Assembly: GCF_000160555.1 (NCBI RefSeq)
Contig: NZ_GG749281.1
Span: 163,955-227,954, forward strand
Direction of reading: 5' to 3'
Source: Centipeda noxia ATCC 43541
GTDB taxonomy: Bacteria > Bacillota > Negativicutes > Selenomonadales > Selenomonadaceae
DNA: 64,000 nucleotides
The notes under the pieces are model-generated. The model saw only the letters and a list, made by a program, of their open reading frames with translations, did not search any database and was not told where the DNA came from. Positions 8,931 through 18,200 of the stretch are shown here, in pieces. The translations under genes were made by a program, and so were the position numbers. Position 1 is the first letter of the stretch. Every line of letters starts with the position of its first letter.

Positions 8931-9530
8931 TCAGCGCCTCCGCAGCATCTCCTCCAGCTGCGCTGCCCGCGCGCCGAGCGGCGATCCCTCCGCCTGTCCG
9001 AGCACGCTCCGACAGGACAGGAGCGCCTGATAAGAATAGTAATAAAAGCTGTAAAAGAGATCGTCGGGGAAAACGTCGTCGTCCTCCCAGCGCCGTTCAT
9101 CCGCGTCCTCATCGTACACCTTCGACCACAGATATTCCTCGCGGAGGAGATCGGAAAAGTACGGCAGCGGATCTGCGTGCGCCATTTCGCTGCCGTCATG
9201 GACGCATTCGGCGATCAGCAGGAAGTGCTCCAGCAGCTGCGCCGCAATGTCCCGCGCCGTCGCGTTGTGCTCCTGCTCCTCAAGCGCGCGCCGAAAGATC
9301 CGCGTGAGAAAAATCATCGCAAAGGGCGTCGCATGCCAAAGCGTGCTTTGATGCTCCGTGTGGATGGTCAGCTCATACAGGGCCTCATCCGCCGCCGCAC
9401 GATCACGCATCGTCTCCAGTACGGCAAAGAAGCGCGGGAACTCTGATGCCCTGCCGTAGGGCGTCGTCAGCCTGTGCCACGGCACGTCCCGTACCGCCAC
9501 GCTCCGCATGTACCGTTCATTTTCATTCAT
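8931..9530 (-). CDS. Hypothetical cytosolic protein
   Basis: This 199-residue protein is of no family I recognise. It has no signal peptide or membrane segment. It is rich in acidic and aromatic residues and appears helical (DEALYELTIHTEHQ, AAQLLEHFLLIAE), with an acidic tract DEDADERRWEDDDVFPDD near residue 145. ATG 9530 is chosen over an upstream ATG at 9644 because GGAGGTGTCGAG lies just before it and the longer form would overlap the ammonia-lyase gene. It follows that gene on the same strand, about 80 bases downstream. Confidence 0.6.
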   Translation of the reverse strand: MNENERYMRSVAVRDVPWHRLTTPYGRASEFPRFFAVLETMRDRAAADEALYELTIHTEHQSTLWHATPFAMIFLTRIFRRALEEQEHNATARDIAAQLLEHFLLIAECVHDGSEMAHADPLPYFSDLLREEYLWSKVYDEDADERRWEDDDVFPDDLFYSFYYYSYQALLSCRSVLGQAEGSPLGARAAQLEEMLRRR

Positions 9531-9612
9531 CTCGACACCTCCAAACAGCGAAAAGGACATTGTACAAAACAAATCTTGGTACAAAGGCCCTTTGTTCTGC
9601 AATATTTTTCTC

Positions 9613-10812
9613 TCAAAAACTCGGATACAGGCCGTCCCATACAACGCGGCGGTAGTTCGCGCGGTCCGTGTCGCCCTCGGTGGAGATGCAGAGGATGCGC
9701 GCGTCCTTGTTCAGGCCGATGCGGTCACGCAGGTAGTCGAGGCTGCGGTTCTGCATGAGCTCGGCAACGAGCCCCGTGGTGACGGCACCGCTCTCGCCCG
9801 AGACAACGCGCGGATCATCGCCCGTCGGGCTGCCGAGGATGCGCATGCCCTTCGCCGCGACCCACTCGGGCACGGAGACAAAGTGATCGGCATAGTCCTT
9901 CAAAATATCCCATGCAAGCGGATTCGGCTCGCCGCAGGAGAGCCCCGCCATGATCGAGTTGATCTCGCCCGTCACGATGTGCGGCGCGCCGTCGTTCGCA
10001 GCGGCGGTGCGGTAGAGGCAGTCCGCGCGGTTCGGCTCGACGATCGTGATGACAGGACGCTGCGCTCCATAATGCGCCGCAAAATATCCCGTGATCGCGC
10101 CCGGCAGAGAGCCGACGCCCGCCTGCAGGAAGATGTGCGTCGGCAGCTCTCCGTATTCCTCCGTCGCTTCCGCGGCGAGCGTCGTATATCCCTGCATGAT
10201 CCAGAGCGGGATCTCCGTGTAGCCGTCGAACGCCGTGTCCTGCATCAGCACCCAGCCCTGCTCCTTTGCCATCGTCGCCGCATGGCGCACCGTATCATCG
10301 TAGTTGTATGTCGTGAACGCGGCCTCTGCGCCGAGGCCGCGAATGTTCGCGAGGCGCTCGGGCGAGCCGCCCTTGGGCATAAAGACGTGTGCAAAGAGGC
10401 CGAACAGCTTCGCCGCCCATGCAACGCCGCGCCCGTGATTGCCGTCCGTCGCCGTGACGAGGATGACATTGCGGAGACGCTCGCGGTACGCCGGCTTCTG
10501 CAGGTTCTCATAGGTCATCTCACTCTCGGGCAGACCCAGATACTGCGCGAGATAACGCGCCACGGCATAGCTCGCCCCGAGGGCCTTGAACGCATTGAGG
10601 CCAAAGCGCTTGCTCTCATCCTTTACCGCAAGCCGCCCGATGCCAAGCGCTGCCGAAAGCCGCACGAGATCTGCGAGCGGGGTCGGCTCATACCCCGGAA
10701 TTCCCCGATGGAACTCTGCCGCACGCGCGGCGGTCTCCTTGCCGAATGCAGAGACATCGGATAACGCGGTCTCGGGATGCAGCTTCTCTACTGCTTTGAT
10801 CGATTCATTCAT
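9613..10812 (-). CDS. dpaL: Diaminopropionate ammonia-lyase
   Basis: This 399-residue fold-type II PLP enzyme converts 2,3-diaminopropionate to pyruvate and ammonia (EC 4.3.1.15). The PLP lysine lies in the family motif SKRFGLNAFKALGASYA near residues 67-83. DGNHGRGVAWAAKLFG is the phosphate-side loop typical of this family and distinguishes it from threonine dehydratase. The length agrees with E. coli YgeX (about 398). It is transcribed away from the SLH porin. Amino acid catabolism is the likely role; no neighbouring gene ties it to a particular pathway. Confidence 0.9.
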   Translation of the reverse strand: MNESIKAVEKLHPETALSDVSAFGKETAARAAEFHRGIPGYEPTPLADLVRLSAALGIGRLAVKDESKRFGLNAFKALGASYAVARYLAQYLGLPESEMTYENLQKPAYRERLRNVILVTATDGNHGRGVAWAAKLFGLFAHVFMPKGGSPERLANIRGLGAEAAFTTYNYDDTVRHAATMAKEQGWVLMQDTAFDGYTEIPLWIMQGYTTLAAEATEEYGELPTHIFLQAGVGSLPGAITGYFAAHYGAQRPVITIVEPNRADCLYRTAAANDGAPHIVTGEINSIMAGLSCGEPNPLAWDILKDYADHFVSVPEWVAAKGMRILGSPTGDDPRVVSGESGAVTTGLVAELMQNRSLDYLRDRIGLNKDARILCISTEGDTDRANYRRVVWDGLYPSF

Positions 10813-10942
10813 GATGCTTTCCTCCCGATCAATTCAATCCGAAAATTCTTTTCTCCATTATAGCACAGAGCCCCTTCTTTTGTAAGAAGCACAAATATAT
10901 TCCGACGCGCTCATTAATTTTTCTATTTTCGGAAGTTTCTGC

Positions 10943-10970
10943 TTGACAATGATTTTTACTTATATATAAT
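10943..10970 (+). promoter_or_regulatory. Consensus sigma-70 promoter of the SLH porin gene
   Basis: There is an exact TTGACA (10943-10948) and an exact TATAAT (10965-10970) with 16 bases between. It is the strongest plus-strand promoter in the window, as expected for an abundant outer-membrane protein. The leader to the ATG at 11099 is about 120 bases. Confidence 0.85.
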
Positions 10971-11098
10971 GATGATACATTCATTATTAACGCAGGGAGC
11001 GGATGTGTGCTCGTGCACCGCGGACACAATGCTGCATTGGAAACAGAGGCGGACGGGACATGTCCATTCCTGCAGATTTCAAAAGGAGGGGCTTCCCC

Positions 11099-12376
11099 AT
11101 GAAGAAAACTCTCGTATCTGCGCTCGCGGCGGCATTCGTCATCGGAGCTGCAGGAACGACGTTTGCTGCGGCAAATCCGTTCAGCGACGTGCCGCGCGAT
11201 CACTGGGCATACGACGCTGTAACCCAGCTCGCCTCGGACGGCGTGATCGAGGGCTACGGCGACGGCACGTTCCGCGGCGACCGCAACATCACGCGCTACG
11301 AGATGGCGCAGATGGTCGCAAAGGCGATGGCAAAGGGCAATATGTCGGCCTCGGACCGCGCGCTTGTCGATCGTCTGGCTGCTGAGTTCGCGGATGAGCT
11401 CAACAACCTCGGCGTGCGCGTCTCGAACCTCGAGCGCAACGCGGACATGGTAAAGTGGAACGGCAAACTCGAGTACACCTACACGAGCGAGCGCGCAGAT
11501 TTCAGCCGCAATGCTGACGGCAGGACAAAGAAAAACGACAACAACCTGCTCTTCCGTCTTGAGCCGAGCGCAGAGGTGAACAGCCACTGGCACGTCAATG
11601 CGCGTCTCGATGCCGAGACCAAGATGAAGTCTGATGCCGGCAATGACGGCAGCGACAAGGTCTCGCTCAAGCGTGCATGGGCACAGGGCGACTACGACAA
11701 CTTCCAGGTCAAGCTCGGCAAGATGGAGCTCCTCTCGGCAGAGGCCTACGCAAAGCCGGGCGCGCTCATCTTTGACCGCGAGTTCTCGGGCGCCGAGGTC
11801 TCCTTCGGTAAGGATCTGCGCGTCAAGCTGCAGGCAGGCCGCATGACCTCCGATGAGCTTCCCAATGATCCCGCCAACTACCAGGGCATCGAGCTCATGT
11901 ACAACGGCCGCCTCACGGCAGGCGCTGCCTACTATCGCATGAACTCCAGCGACCTGGCTTCGATCCTGAAGAACCATAAGCACACCATGAATGTCTGGGC
12001 AGTGAACGCAGGATACAGCTTCGACAAGAACAACTTCCTCTCGGCTGCTTATGCCCGCAACAACAATCTGAATCTCGGCAACAAGCTCAATAAGTCCTAT
12101 CAGGTCAGCTACGACTACAAGGGCGCAAAGCCCGAGGACAAGGGCTCGTGGGGCGCATACGTCTCCTATCGCTACATTGGCGGCGCATCGATCGAGCCGA
12201 CTACCGACGGCGCAATGGAGGGCTCGAAGGGCATCGAGATCGGGACGGACTACACTCTGTTCCCGAATGTCGTCCTCTCGGCGAAGTACTTCAACGGCAA
12301 GGATCTGAACCCCCTAAATACAACCAACGACGACAAGGTCTCGAAACTCTTCGGCCGCGTCGAATTCTTCTTCTGA
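11099..12376 (+). CDS. SLH-domain outer-membrane porin, OmpM-like
   Basis: This 425-residue protein fits the OmpM/Mep45 porins of Negativicutes, which tether the outer membrane to peptidoglycan. It has a signal peptide (MKKTLVSALAAAFVIGAAG) and one SLH domain at about residues 23-75 (NPFSDVPRDHWAYDAV, then YGDGTFRGDRNITRYEMA). A short coiled coil (LNNLGVRVSNLERN) and a beta-barrel ending in the outer-membrane signature phenylalanine (VEFFF) follow. The start has AAAGGAGGGG upstream. The gene is monocistronic, between a perfect promoter and a strong terminator. In Selenomonas relatives the SLH domain binds polyamine-decorated peptidoglycan; that is family knowledge. Confidence 0.92.
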   Translation: MKKTLVSALAAAFVIGAAGTTFAAANPFSDVPRDHWAYDAVTQLASDGVIEGYGDGTFRGDRNITRYEMAQMVAKAMAKGNMSASDRALVDRLAAEFADELNNLGVRVSNLERNADMVKWNGKLEYTYTSERADFSRNADGRTKKNDNNLLFRLEPSAEVNSHWHVNARLDAETKMKSDAGNDGSDKVSLKRAWAQGDYDNFQVKLGKMELLSAEAYAKPGALIFDREFSGAEVSFGKDLRVKLQAGRMTSDELPNDPANYQGIELMYNGRLTAGAAYYRMNSSDLASILKNHKHTMNVWAVNAGYSFDKNNFLSAAYARNNNLNLGNKLNKSYQVSYDYKGAKPEDKGSWGAYVSYRYIGGASIEPTTDGAMEGSKGIEIGTDYTLFPNVVLSAKYFNGKDLNPLNTTNDDKVSKLFGRVEFFF

Positions 12377-12398
12377 TCTTTACGGCATCGGAACGGCA

Positions 12399-12437
12399 AA
12401 ATCCCCCTGCATCCATATTTGGGATGCAGGGGGATTT
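12399..12437. terminator. Bidirectional intrinsic terminator
   Basis: A 16-base perfect stem (12399-12414 with 12422-12437) with a 7-base loop and A/T-rich ends lies between the convergent porin and malic enzyme genes, ending both. Confidence 0.85.
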
Positions 12438-12446
12438 CTCAATGCG

Positions 12447-14075
12447 TCAGTATTCCGCCTTCCAGACCATTTCCTCGACAGCGGCCTTTACATCCGCAGC
12501 CGCACGTCGGTTCAGGCCCTGCTTCACGGCACACTCCGCGACGGCGACAGCGACAGCGGCAGAGAACTCGGTGAGACGCGTGACGGGCGGGATGACGGCA
12601 GCGCCCTTTTTCTCAGGCGTAAGGAATGCGCCGAGTGAATGCGCCGCGGCCGAGATCATCTCATCGGTCACGAGCTTCGCGTCGACCGCCATGCTGCCGA
12701 GTCCGAGTCCCGGATAGATGAGTGCGTTGTTCGCCTGTCCGATCTCGTAGGTCGTTCCTCGGTGGGAGACCGGATCACGCGGAACGCCGGTCGCAACCAA
12801 CGCACGCCCGTCCGACCAGCGAATGAGGTCCTCCGCTGTCGCCTCGGCAAGCTCCGTCGGATTGCTCAGCGGAAAAATGATCGGACGATCACACCACGAT
12901 GCCATCGCTCGCACGATCGTCTCCGTGAACGCGCCCGGCATTGTCGACGTGCCGACAAGGATGGTCGGCTTTACCGCCATCACGGCGGCCGTGAGCGTCG
13001 TGAGCGAATCCGCATGGTCGAACTCGCTGCGTTTTCGCGCGAATGGCTTTTGCTCCGGCGTCAGGTCGCCCATGTCGTCAAATAGGAGTCCCTGCTTGTC
13101 CACGAGGTAGAAATGCCCGCGCGCCTCCTCCTCGCTGAGTCCCTGCTCGACCATCTCGCGGCAAATACGGCTCGTGATGCCCGCGCCCGCCGTCCCCGCG
13201 CCGAAGCACATGTATCTCTGCTCCGTGAGCTTCTGCCCCGTGATCTTCATCGCGCCAAGGAGTCCTGCGAGCGTGATGATGCCCGTCCCCTGACAGTCGT
13301 CGTTGAAGACGGGATAGGTCTTCTGGTACCGGCGCAGAATCGGCGCGGCGTTCGGCCGTCCAAAGTCCTCGAAGTGGAGATAGAGACGTGGGAAAAGCCG
13401 CTCTGCCGTCTGCACAAAGGCATCGATGAAGTCGTCGTATGCCTTGCCCCGCACGCGTTCGTGACGATTGCCGAGGTAGAGCGGATCCTGCAGGAGGCTC
13501 TCGCGGTTCGTCCCGCAGTCGAGCATGACCGGCAGCACCGACGCGGGGTCAATTCCCGCTGCTGCGGTATAGACCATCAGCTTCCCGACGGCGATATCGG
13601 CACCGTTCGTCCCCCAGTCACCGATGCCGAGAATGCCCTCTGCGTCCGTTGCAACGATGAGACGGATCTCCCGGTCGCCCGCCGCCTGCCGCAGCGTCGT
13701 CTCGACCGCCTCCGGATGATCAATCGAGAGATATGCCGTCTCCTGCGGGTTGATAAACTGCTCGCTGTACTGCTCAATGCTCTCGGCGATCACGGGATCG
13801 TAGACGATCGGCATAAGTTCTGCGATATGCTGACGAAACACATAGTAGAACAGGCGGCGGTTGCGGTTGAACACGTCCATCAGAAAGCGGCGCTTCTCGA
13901 TCCCCGAGCTCTTGCGTTCCATCTGCTGATAGATGCGCTGCGCCTGCTCCGCAATCGTATCAATATGCGGCGGCAGGAGACCCGTAAGTCCAAACTGCAC
14001 GCGCTCGTCAGCACGGAACGCCGTCCCCTTGTTTTGGAACGGATCGCTCAGCAGAGCATAGCCTTTCTTTTCCAT
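12447..14075 (-). CDS. NAD-dependent malic (or malolactic) enzyme
   Basis: This 542-residue protein belongs to the large malic enzyme family that decarboxylates L-malate to pyruvate and CO2. Family blocks are visible in order: the tyrosine region (PIVYDPVI), [18 protein letters not shown], the metal/substrate block [12 protein letters not shown], and the Rossmann loop [10 protein letters not shown]. The length matches SfcA-type enzymes. Malolactic enzymes share these blocks, so sequence alone does not settle the product (pyruvate or lactate). ATG 14075 is preferred to 14150 because AAAAGGAG precedes it and [12 protein letters not shown] matches family N-termini. The gene is monocistronic, with a terminator at its end. 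Confidence 0.87.
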   Translation of the reverse strand: MEKKGYALLSDPFQNKGTAFRADERVQFGLTGLLPPHIDTIAEQAQRIYQQMERKSSGIEKRRFLMDVFNRNRRLFYYVFRQHIAELMPIVYDPVIAESIEQYSEQFINPQETAYLSIDHPEAVETTLRQAAGDREIRLIVATDAEGILGIGDWGTNGADIAVGKLMVYTAAAGIDPASVLPVMLDCGTNRESLLQDPLYLGNRHERVRGKAYDDFIDAFVQTAERLFPRLYLHFEDFGRPNAAPILRRYQKTYPVFNDDCQGTGIITLAGLLGAMKITGQKLTEQRYMCFGAGTAGAGITSRICREMVEQGLSEEEARGHFYLVDKQGLLFDDMGDLTPEQKPFARKRSEFDHADSLTTLTAAVMAVKPTILVGTSTMPGAFTETIVRAMASWCDRPIIFPLSNPTELAEATAEDLIRWSDGRALVATGVPRDPVSHRGTTYEIGQANNALIYPGLGLGSMAVDAKLVTDEMISAAAHSLGAFLTPEKKGAAVIPPVTRLTEFSAAVAVAVAECAVKQGLNRRAAADVKAAVEEMVWKAEY

Positions 14076-14174
14076 AATTTTTCTCCTTTTCGCTGATAAA
14101 ATTTTCCTGCATCCGGTATTCGAGAAAATCCCCCCGATTTCCTGCGGCACAGCTTATAATCTGCTGCGGCATAC

Positions 14175-14204
14175 TGGACAGGCACATTCCTCATGCGTTA
14201 CAAT
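14175..14204 (+). promoter_or_regulatory. Promoter of the small acetyltransferase gene
   Basis: TGGACA (14175-14180) and TACAAT (14199-14204) with 18 bases between, followed 22 bases later by the ATG. A reasonable but not perfect match. Confidence 0.45.
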
Positions 14205-14225
14205 ACGGGCAAAGGAGGAATCGCC

Positions 14226-14495
14226 ATGCAGATCGTATTTGAAGCGGAACAGCCCCGCAGTGCGGCCTATGACAAAGAAAAGCTCGTCGGCGTCGCTGAG
14301 ATCGAGGACACGCACGGATGCTGGGTCATCACACATACCGAGGTTGACCCCGCCTATGGAGGGCAGGGCATTGCCCGCCGCCTCATCGAGGAGATCGTCG
14401 CCGAGGCGCGCCGTGCGGGGAAGAAGATCGTCCCGCTCTGCTCCTACGCCGATAAGATGATGACGGGCAAAGAGGAGTACCGCGACGTGCTGTAA
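14226..14495 (+). CDS. Small GNAT-like N-acetyltransferase
   Basis: This 89-residue protein belongs to the compact YidJ/Acetyltransf_CG group of GCN5-related acetyltransferases. The acetyl-CoA loop is seen as VDPAYGGQGIARRLIEEIV, followed by the family's C-terminal CSYADKMM segment. ATG 14226 with AAAGGAGGAATCGCC upstream is preferred to the upstream ATG at 14193. The gene is monocistronic with its own promoter. The acetylated substrate is unknown. Confidence 0.8.
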   Translation: MQIVFEAEQPRSAAYDKEKLVGVAEIEDTHGCWVITHTEVDPAYGGQGIARRLIEEIVAEARRAGKKIVPLCSYADKMMTGKEEYRDVL

Positions 14496-14497
14496 TC

Positions 14498-15088
14498 TCA
14501 GTACTCGCTGAACCCGAAATTCAGACCGATCCGCTCGCCCGTCGTCGTATACTCCTTGAACTTGTAGATGAGCGGGCGCCACTTCGCCGTGTCGATCCGC
14601 CCGTCCCGCAGCAGTTCGTCCGAGACGAAGATCGCCGTGATCCGGCAGACGACGACGGCGAACCAATCCTTGGGCGTGATGCTCTCCACGACAGTCTCGA
14701 TATGGATGGGACACTCCGCGACACGCACCGTCCGCACCGTCTCGCCGGGCAGCCGCGTGAGGCCGGCGGCGGCGAATTTATCCGGGCAATAGGTATAGCC
14801 GAGCTCTTTTTTCACACCGGCGGGCTCTTGGACGCCCGTCGTTTTTTCAATGCGCTTCAGCTGCTCATAGAGCGTGTCATCGGGCACGCTGAACGTCGCC
14901 TCCGCGCCCTCTTCCAGATTTTGAAAGCCTTTATTCCCCTGGCCGATGCCGATCACCATCGTATTGCCAAGCGTCCAGGACGAGGACAGCGGCGTCAGAT
15001 CGTCCGCGCCGGTCGTGCGGTCCTTCGTTGTCATGAAAAACACGGGAAACCCGTAGTAAAACCCAAATCGCTCAATTCTCTGATGCAT
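14498..15088 (-). CDS. Flavin reductase-like FMN-binding protein
   Basis: This 196-residue protein of the flavin reductase/FMN-binding split-barrel family opens with YYGFPVFFMTTKDRTTGADD and the SSSWTLGN motif that lines the flavin pocket. Such proteins reduce flavins with NAD(P)H or act as small flavoprotein oxidoreductases. The length is normal for the family. It is convergent with the acetyltransferase gene, with stops 2 bases apart, and lies upstream of no other gene. The physiological partner is not evident. Confidence 0.8.
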   Translation of the reverse strand: MHQRIERFGFYYGFPVFFMTTKDRTTGADDLTPLSSSWTLGNTMVIGIGQGNKGFQNLEEGAEATFSVPDDTLYEQLKRIEKTTGVQEPAGVKKELGYTYCPDKFAAAGLTRLPGETVRTVRVAECPIHIETVVESITPKDWFAVVVCRITAIFVSDELLRDGRIDTAKWRPLIYKFKEYTTTGERIGLNFGFSEY

Positions 15089-15157
15089 CGTATGCTCCTT
15101 TCAGTCAATGGATCTGTTTTCAGCATACCACCTGCGTCAAGCCTTCGTACAGAAAAG

Positions 15158-15184
15158 GAGCCGGCACATATTGTGTGCCGGCTC
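15158..15184 (-). terminator. Terminator of the metal-uptake ABC operon
   Basis: An 11-base GC-rich stem (15158-15168 with 15174-15184) is followed on the minus strand by CTTTTCTG. It lies 45 bases after the ABC ATPase stop. Confidence 0.8.
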
Positions 15185-15228
15185 TTTTACCGTATATTGT
15201 GAAGATGCTCCGCATCTCAGCCAAACCG

Positions 15229-15996
15229 TCACAGCAGCGTCAGCAGTCCCCGATGTACCTCATCCCCGACACGGGTCTCTGTGATGCGGCAGTCGATGTC
15301 ATAGAACCGACGAAGGTTCTCCTCGACGAGTAGGCTTTCCGTCGGCCCAAAGAGCTGCTCCCCGCGCCGCATGAGCAGGCTCTTGTCCGAGATCTTGAGC
15401 GCATTCTCGGGCGAGTGCGTGTTCATGACAATGGTCATATTCTGCTCTGTTGACAGCTTCTTCAGTAGGCGCAGGACAATCATCTGGTTATGAAAGTCCA
15501 GATGTGCCTCCGGCTCGTCGAGAATCATCAGCTTCGGCTCGACCGCGAGTGCGCGGGCGATGTAGACCATCTGCAGCTGTCCGCCACTCAGCTCGGTCGC
15601 CGCACGGTCTGCGAGCGGCAGAACGCCGACCAGATCGAGCAGCTCCGCAACACGCGCGCGGTCTGCCGCCGCAGGGGTCCGAAAGAGGCCGATGCGCCGC
15701 GCGCGCCCCATCATGACCATCTCAAAGACCGTGTAGGGAAAGGCGGGCGCATGGCTCTGCGGCACATAGCCGATTACATCGCTGACCGCAGCGGGGTCGG
15801 GCCGCTGCCCGTCCACCATGCACTCCCCGCGCGTCCACGGCAGGATGCCGAGTAGACAGCGCAGGAACGTTGTCTTGCCGATGCCGTTGCGCCCGAGAAT
15901 GGTGAGAACCTCGCCCGCCGCGAGGGAGAAGGAGAGATCGGAGAACAGTTCGTTTCTGCCGTCGTAGGAAAAGGCGGCATGCTTCACCGTAATCAT
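15229..15996 (-). CDS. FecE/FhuC-type ABC transporter ATPase
   Basis: This 255-residue ABC ATPase energises an iron-siderophore/cobalamin-type importer. Walker A is GRNGIGKTTF, the Q-loop is GYVPQSHAP, the signature is LSGGQLQMV and Walker B is LMILDEPEAHLDF with an H-loop at MNTHSPENAL. ATG 15996 overlaps the stop of the permease gene (ATGA), the usual coupling; longer N-terminal forms lie inside the permease gene. It is the last gene of the lipoprotein-permease-ATPase series. The ligand is not determined by sequence. Confidence 0.92.
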   Translation of the reverse strand: MITVKHAAFSYDGRNELFSDLSFSLAAGEVLTILGRNGIGKTTFLRCLLGILPWTRGECMVDGQRPDPAAVSDVIGYVPQSHAPAFPYTVFEMVMMGRARRIGLFRTPAAADRARVAELLDLVGVLPLADRAATELSGGQLQMVYIARALAVEPKLMILDEPEAHLDFHNQMIVLRLLKKLSTEQNMTIVMNTHSPENALKISDKSLLMRRGEQLFGPTESLLVEENLRRFYDIDCRITETRVGDEVHRGLLTLL

Positions 15997-17006
15997 GACC
16001 AGTCCCCCTGTTTCTCCCGCGTGCGCTTCAGCAGGAAGGCAAAGAACGGCGCGCCGAGGAGTGCCGTGAGAATGCCGATCGGCAGCTCTGCCGCGAGGAG
16101 GCTCCGCGCGCAGATGTCGACGAGCGCGAGGAAGATCGCCCCCATGAAGCACGCCGCGGGCAGGAGCCGCGCATGATCGACGCCGACCATGCGGCGGCAC
16201 ATGTGCGGGATGACGAGCCCGACCCATCCGACAATGCCGCAGGCCGTCACCGAGAGCGCCGTGAGGATCGTCGCCGCGACAATGGCAATGTTGCGGATGC
16301 GCGCGGGATTCACCCCGAGGCTGCGCGCCTCCTCCTCGCCGAGCGAGAGGATGTTGATGCGCCAGCGGATCGCGATCAGGAGCGCCCCTGCGGCAATCAT
16401 GGGCAGCCCGATGATCTGGATTTTATCAAAGTCCGCCTTGGCAAAGCTGCCCATCAGCCAGTAGGTAATGGCGGGCAGCTTGTCGTAGGGGTCGGCCGAG
16501 TATTTCACCAGCGAGATGAGCGCGGAGAAGATCGACGAGATGATGATGCCCGAGAGCACGAGCGACATCATCGAGACGGAGCCGCGGCTGCGCGAGAAGT
16601 AGTACACGAGCCCGACACTCGCCATGCCGCAGACGAAGGCGATGACCGAGGTCCCCGTGCCCGTCCCCCAGAGGAGGATGCCGAGCACAGCGCCGAAGCC
16701 AGCGCCGCTCGAGACGCCGAGCACATCGGGACTGACGAGCGGATTGCGGAAAATGCCCTGGTAGACAGCCCCCGAGAGCGAAAGCCCCGCGCCGACGAGC
16801 ATGGCGATGAGCGTCCGCGGCAGGCGAAGCTCCAGAACGACGGTCGATGCCATATCCGTCCCCGCATTGCCTCCGGCCGCGCGCATGAGAATGTCACAGA
16901 CCTCGCCGGGCGCGATCGCAAAGCGTCCCGCCGCAAGCGACAAGAAAAAGACGGCGATCAGCAGGACCGTCATGGTCGTCCAGAGAGCTGCATTGTTTTG
17001 TTTCAT
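15993..17006 (-). CDS. FecCD-family ABC transporter permease
   Basis: This 337-residue inner-membrane permease of the FecCD/BtuC family has about ten hydrophobic segments. Family hallmarks include LRLPRTLIAMLVGAGLSLSGA, SPDVLGVSSGAGFGA and the coupling loop ARSLGVNPARIR. ATG 17006 is preferred, but a GTG at 17018 overlapping the preceding stop is possible and would add four residues. Only one permease gene is present, so a homodimer is expected. It works with the adjacent lipoprotein and ATPase. Confidence 0.9.
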   Translation of the reverse strand: MKQNNAALWTTMTVLLIAVFFLSLAAGRFAIAPGEVCDILMRAAGGNAGTDMASTVVLELRLPRTLIAMLVGAGLSLSGAVYQGIFRNPLVSPDVLGVSSGAGFGAVLGILLWGTGTGTSVIAFVCGMASVGLVYYFSRSRGSVSMMSLVLSGIIISSIFSALISLVKYSADPYDKLPAITYWLMGSFAKADFDKIQIIGLPMIAAGALLIAIRWRINILSLGEEEARSLGVNPARIRNIAIVAATILTALSVTACGIVGWVGLVIPHMCRRMVGVDHARLLPAACFMGAIFLALVDICARSLLAAELPIGILTALLGAPFFAFLLKRTREKQGDWS

Positions 17007-17014
17007 AGGGCAGC

Positions 17015-18079
17015 TCACTCGTGCAGAATCATCTTGAGATCGGCATCCGTCAGCGTGTATGAGAAGAACTTCTCATAGAAGGCGCGCAGATCGTCTGTCA
17101 GACGATAGTCGCCAAAAACATCCGGATGCAGTTTCTGCGCAATCCACTTGATCATCAGCGGCGTCTCGACGCAGGGCGCATCCCAGCGGTAGAGGCCATT
17201 CGGCGCCTTGTAGACACGTCCCTCGCGCACCGCCTTGATGTTCTTCCAGTTCTGTCCCTCAAGTTTATCCTCAAAGAGATCGGCCGGCTGAATCGGGTCA
17301 AAATCGCTGAGGATGATGACATCGGGATCCCACGCGGCGATCTGCTCCATTGTGACCGGCGTCCACTGTCCCTGCACATCCTTTGCGACGTTCACGCCGC
17401 CCGCCGTCTCGATCATCATCGTGTTGACGGTTTCGCCCGCCGCAACCTTGAGATCGCGATCGCGCAGGTAGAGTACCTTCGGCTTTGCTTTTCCTTCAAG
17501 CGCCGCCTTTTTCGTCTCAAAATACGCCATGATGTCCTGCTGAAAGCCCACTAGCTCCTCGGCGCGTTCCTCCTTGCCGAACACCTGCCCGATGACGCGG
17601 ATGCCCTCCTGGACGTCCTCCAATGTACCGTACTTCAGTGCAATCGTGGGGATTTTCAGCTTCTCGAGCTGCGCAATTTCATCCTCCTGATAGTTCCAGA
17701 CGATGATAGCGCTCGGGTTCAGTTTGCCGAGTTCCTCCATGTGGATGGAGAAGTCCTGTCCGACAAAGTCTGTTGCGGCATTCGCCATCCCCGGCGCAAG
17801 CACCTTGAGCATGGACTTCTCATACGACGCCTTCGCCGACGGGTGCATGCCCGCAATGCGGTCGGCCGAACCGTCCACCGCAAAGGCAACAGATGCCCAC
17901 GGAATCGGCACAACGGCGATGCTCTTAACCTCTTCCGGCAAATGCACCTCGCGTCCGGCCGTGTCCGTCACGACTCGCTCTTTCTGGGGGGCGGCCGCCT
18001 GCTCCTGTCCGCATCCTGCGAGCACGGCGCAAAGGAGCATCAGCGCAGCAAGAACGCCAAGCGAAAAACGGTGTGTCAT
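17015..18079 (-). CDS. Substrate-binding lipoprotein of iron-complex-type ABC transporter
   Basis: This 354-residue lipoprotein has a type II signal peptide ending in the lipobox LAGC (residues about 19-22). It shows the FhuD/FepB/BtuF-like fold signatures EVKSIAVVP, NPSAIIVWNY and DPDVIILSDFDP. It would receive the ligand after TonB-dependent import. ATG 18079 is chosen because AGGAGG lies 6 bases upstream; the ATG two codons earlier is too close. It is followed by permease and ATPase genes with minimal gaps and preceded by the TonB receptor gene on the same strand. An iron-siderophore or other metal complex is the likely ligand. Confidence 0.9.
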   Translation of the reverse strand: MTHRFSLGVLAALMLLCAVLAGCGQEQAAAPQKERVVTDTAGREVHLPEEVKSIAVVPIPWASVAFAVDGSADRIAGMHPSAKASYEKSMLKVLAPGMANAATDFVGQDFSIHMEELGKLNPSAIIVWNYQEDEIAQLEKLKIPTIALKYGTLEDVQEGIRVIGQVFGKEERAEELVGFQQDIMAYFETKKAALEGKAKPKVLYLRDRDLKVAAGETVNTMMIETAGGVNVAKDVQGQWTPVTMEQIAAWDPDVIILSDFDPIQPADLFEDKLEGQNWKNIKAVREGRVYKAPNGLYRWDAPCVETPLMIKWIAQKLHPDVFGDYRLTDDLRAFYEKFFSYTLTDADLKMILHE

Positions 18080-18113
18080 GATCATCCTCCTATTCCCAAA
18101 ACTTCCATCTGAA

Positions 18114-18122
18114 ATTATAGCA
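18114..18122 (-). promoter_or_regulatory. Extended -10 promoter of the lipoprotein-permease-ATPase genes
   Basis: TGC plus TATAAT on the minus strand lies 35 bases before the lipoprotein start, with no clear -35 box. It suggests these three genes can be transcribed separately from the TonB receptor gene upstream. Confidence 0.45.
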
Positions 18123-18200
18123 TAATACAATACGGGGCACACCCCAAAGGCTTGTAAAAGTCCCGGAGCGGCCCCTCCTGTATGTCTATCCGGAGTGTAG

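Noticed and set aside
9575-9591. Palindrome ACAAAGGCCCTTTGT between the ammonia-lyase and the next gene
   Set aside because: Short, without a proper T run on the minus strand; not convincing as terminator or operator.
10829-11983. Minus-strand open frame of 384 codons opposite the SLH porin
   Set aside because: The plus strand has a perfect promoter, signal peptide, SLH domain and terminator; the minus frame has no recognisable domain.
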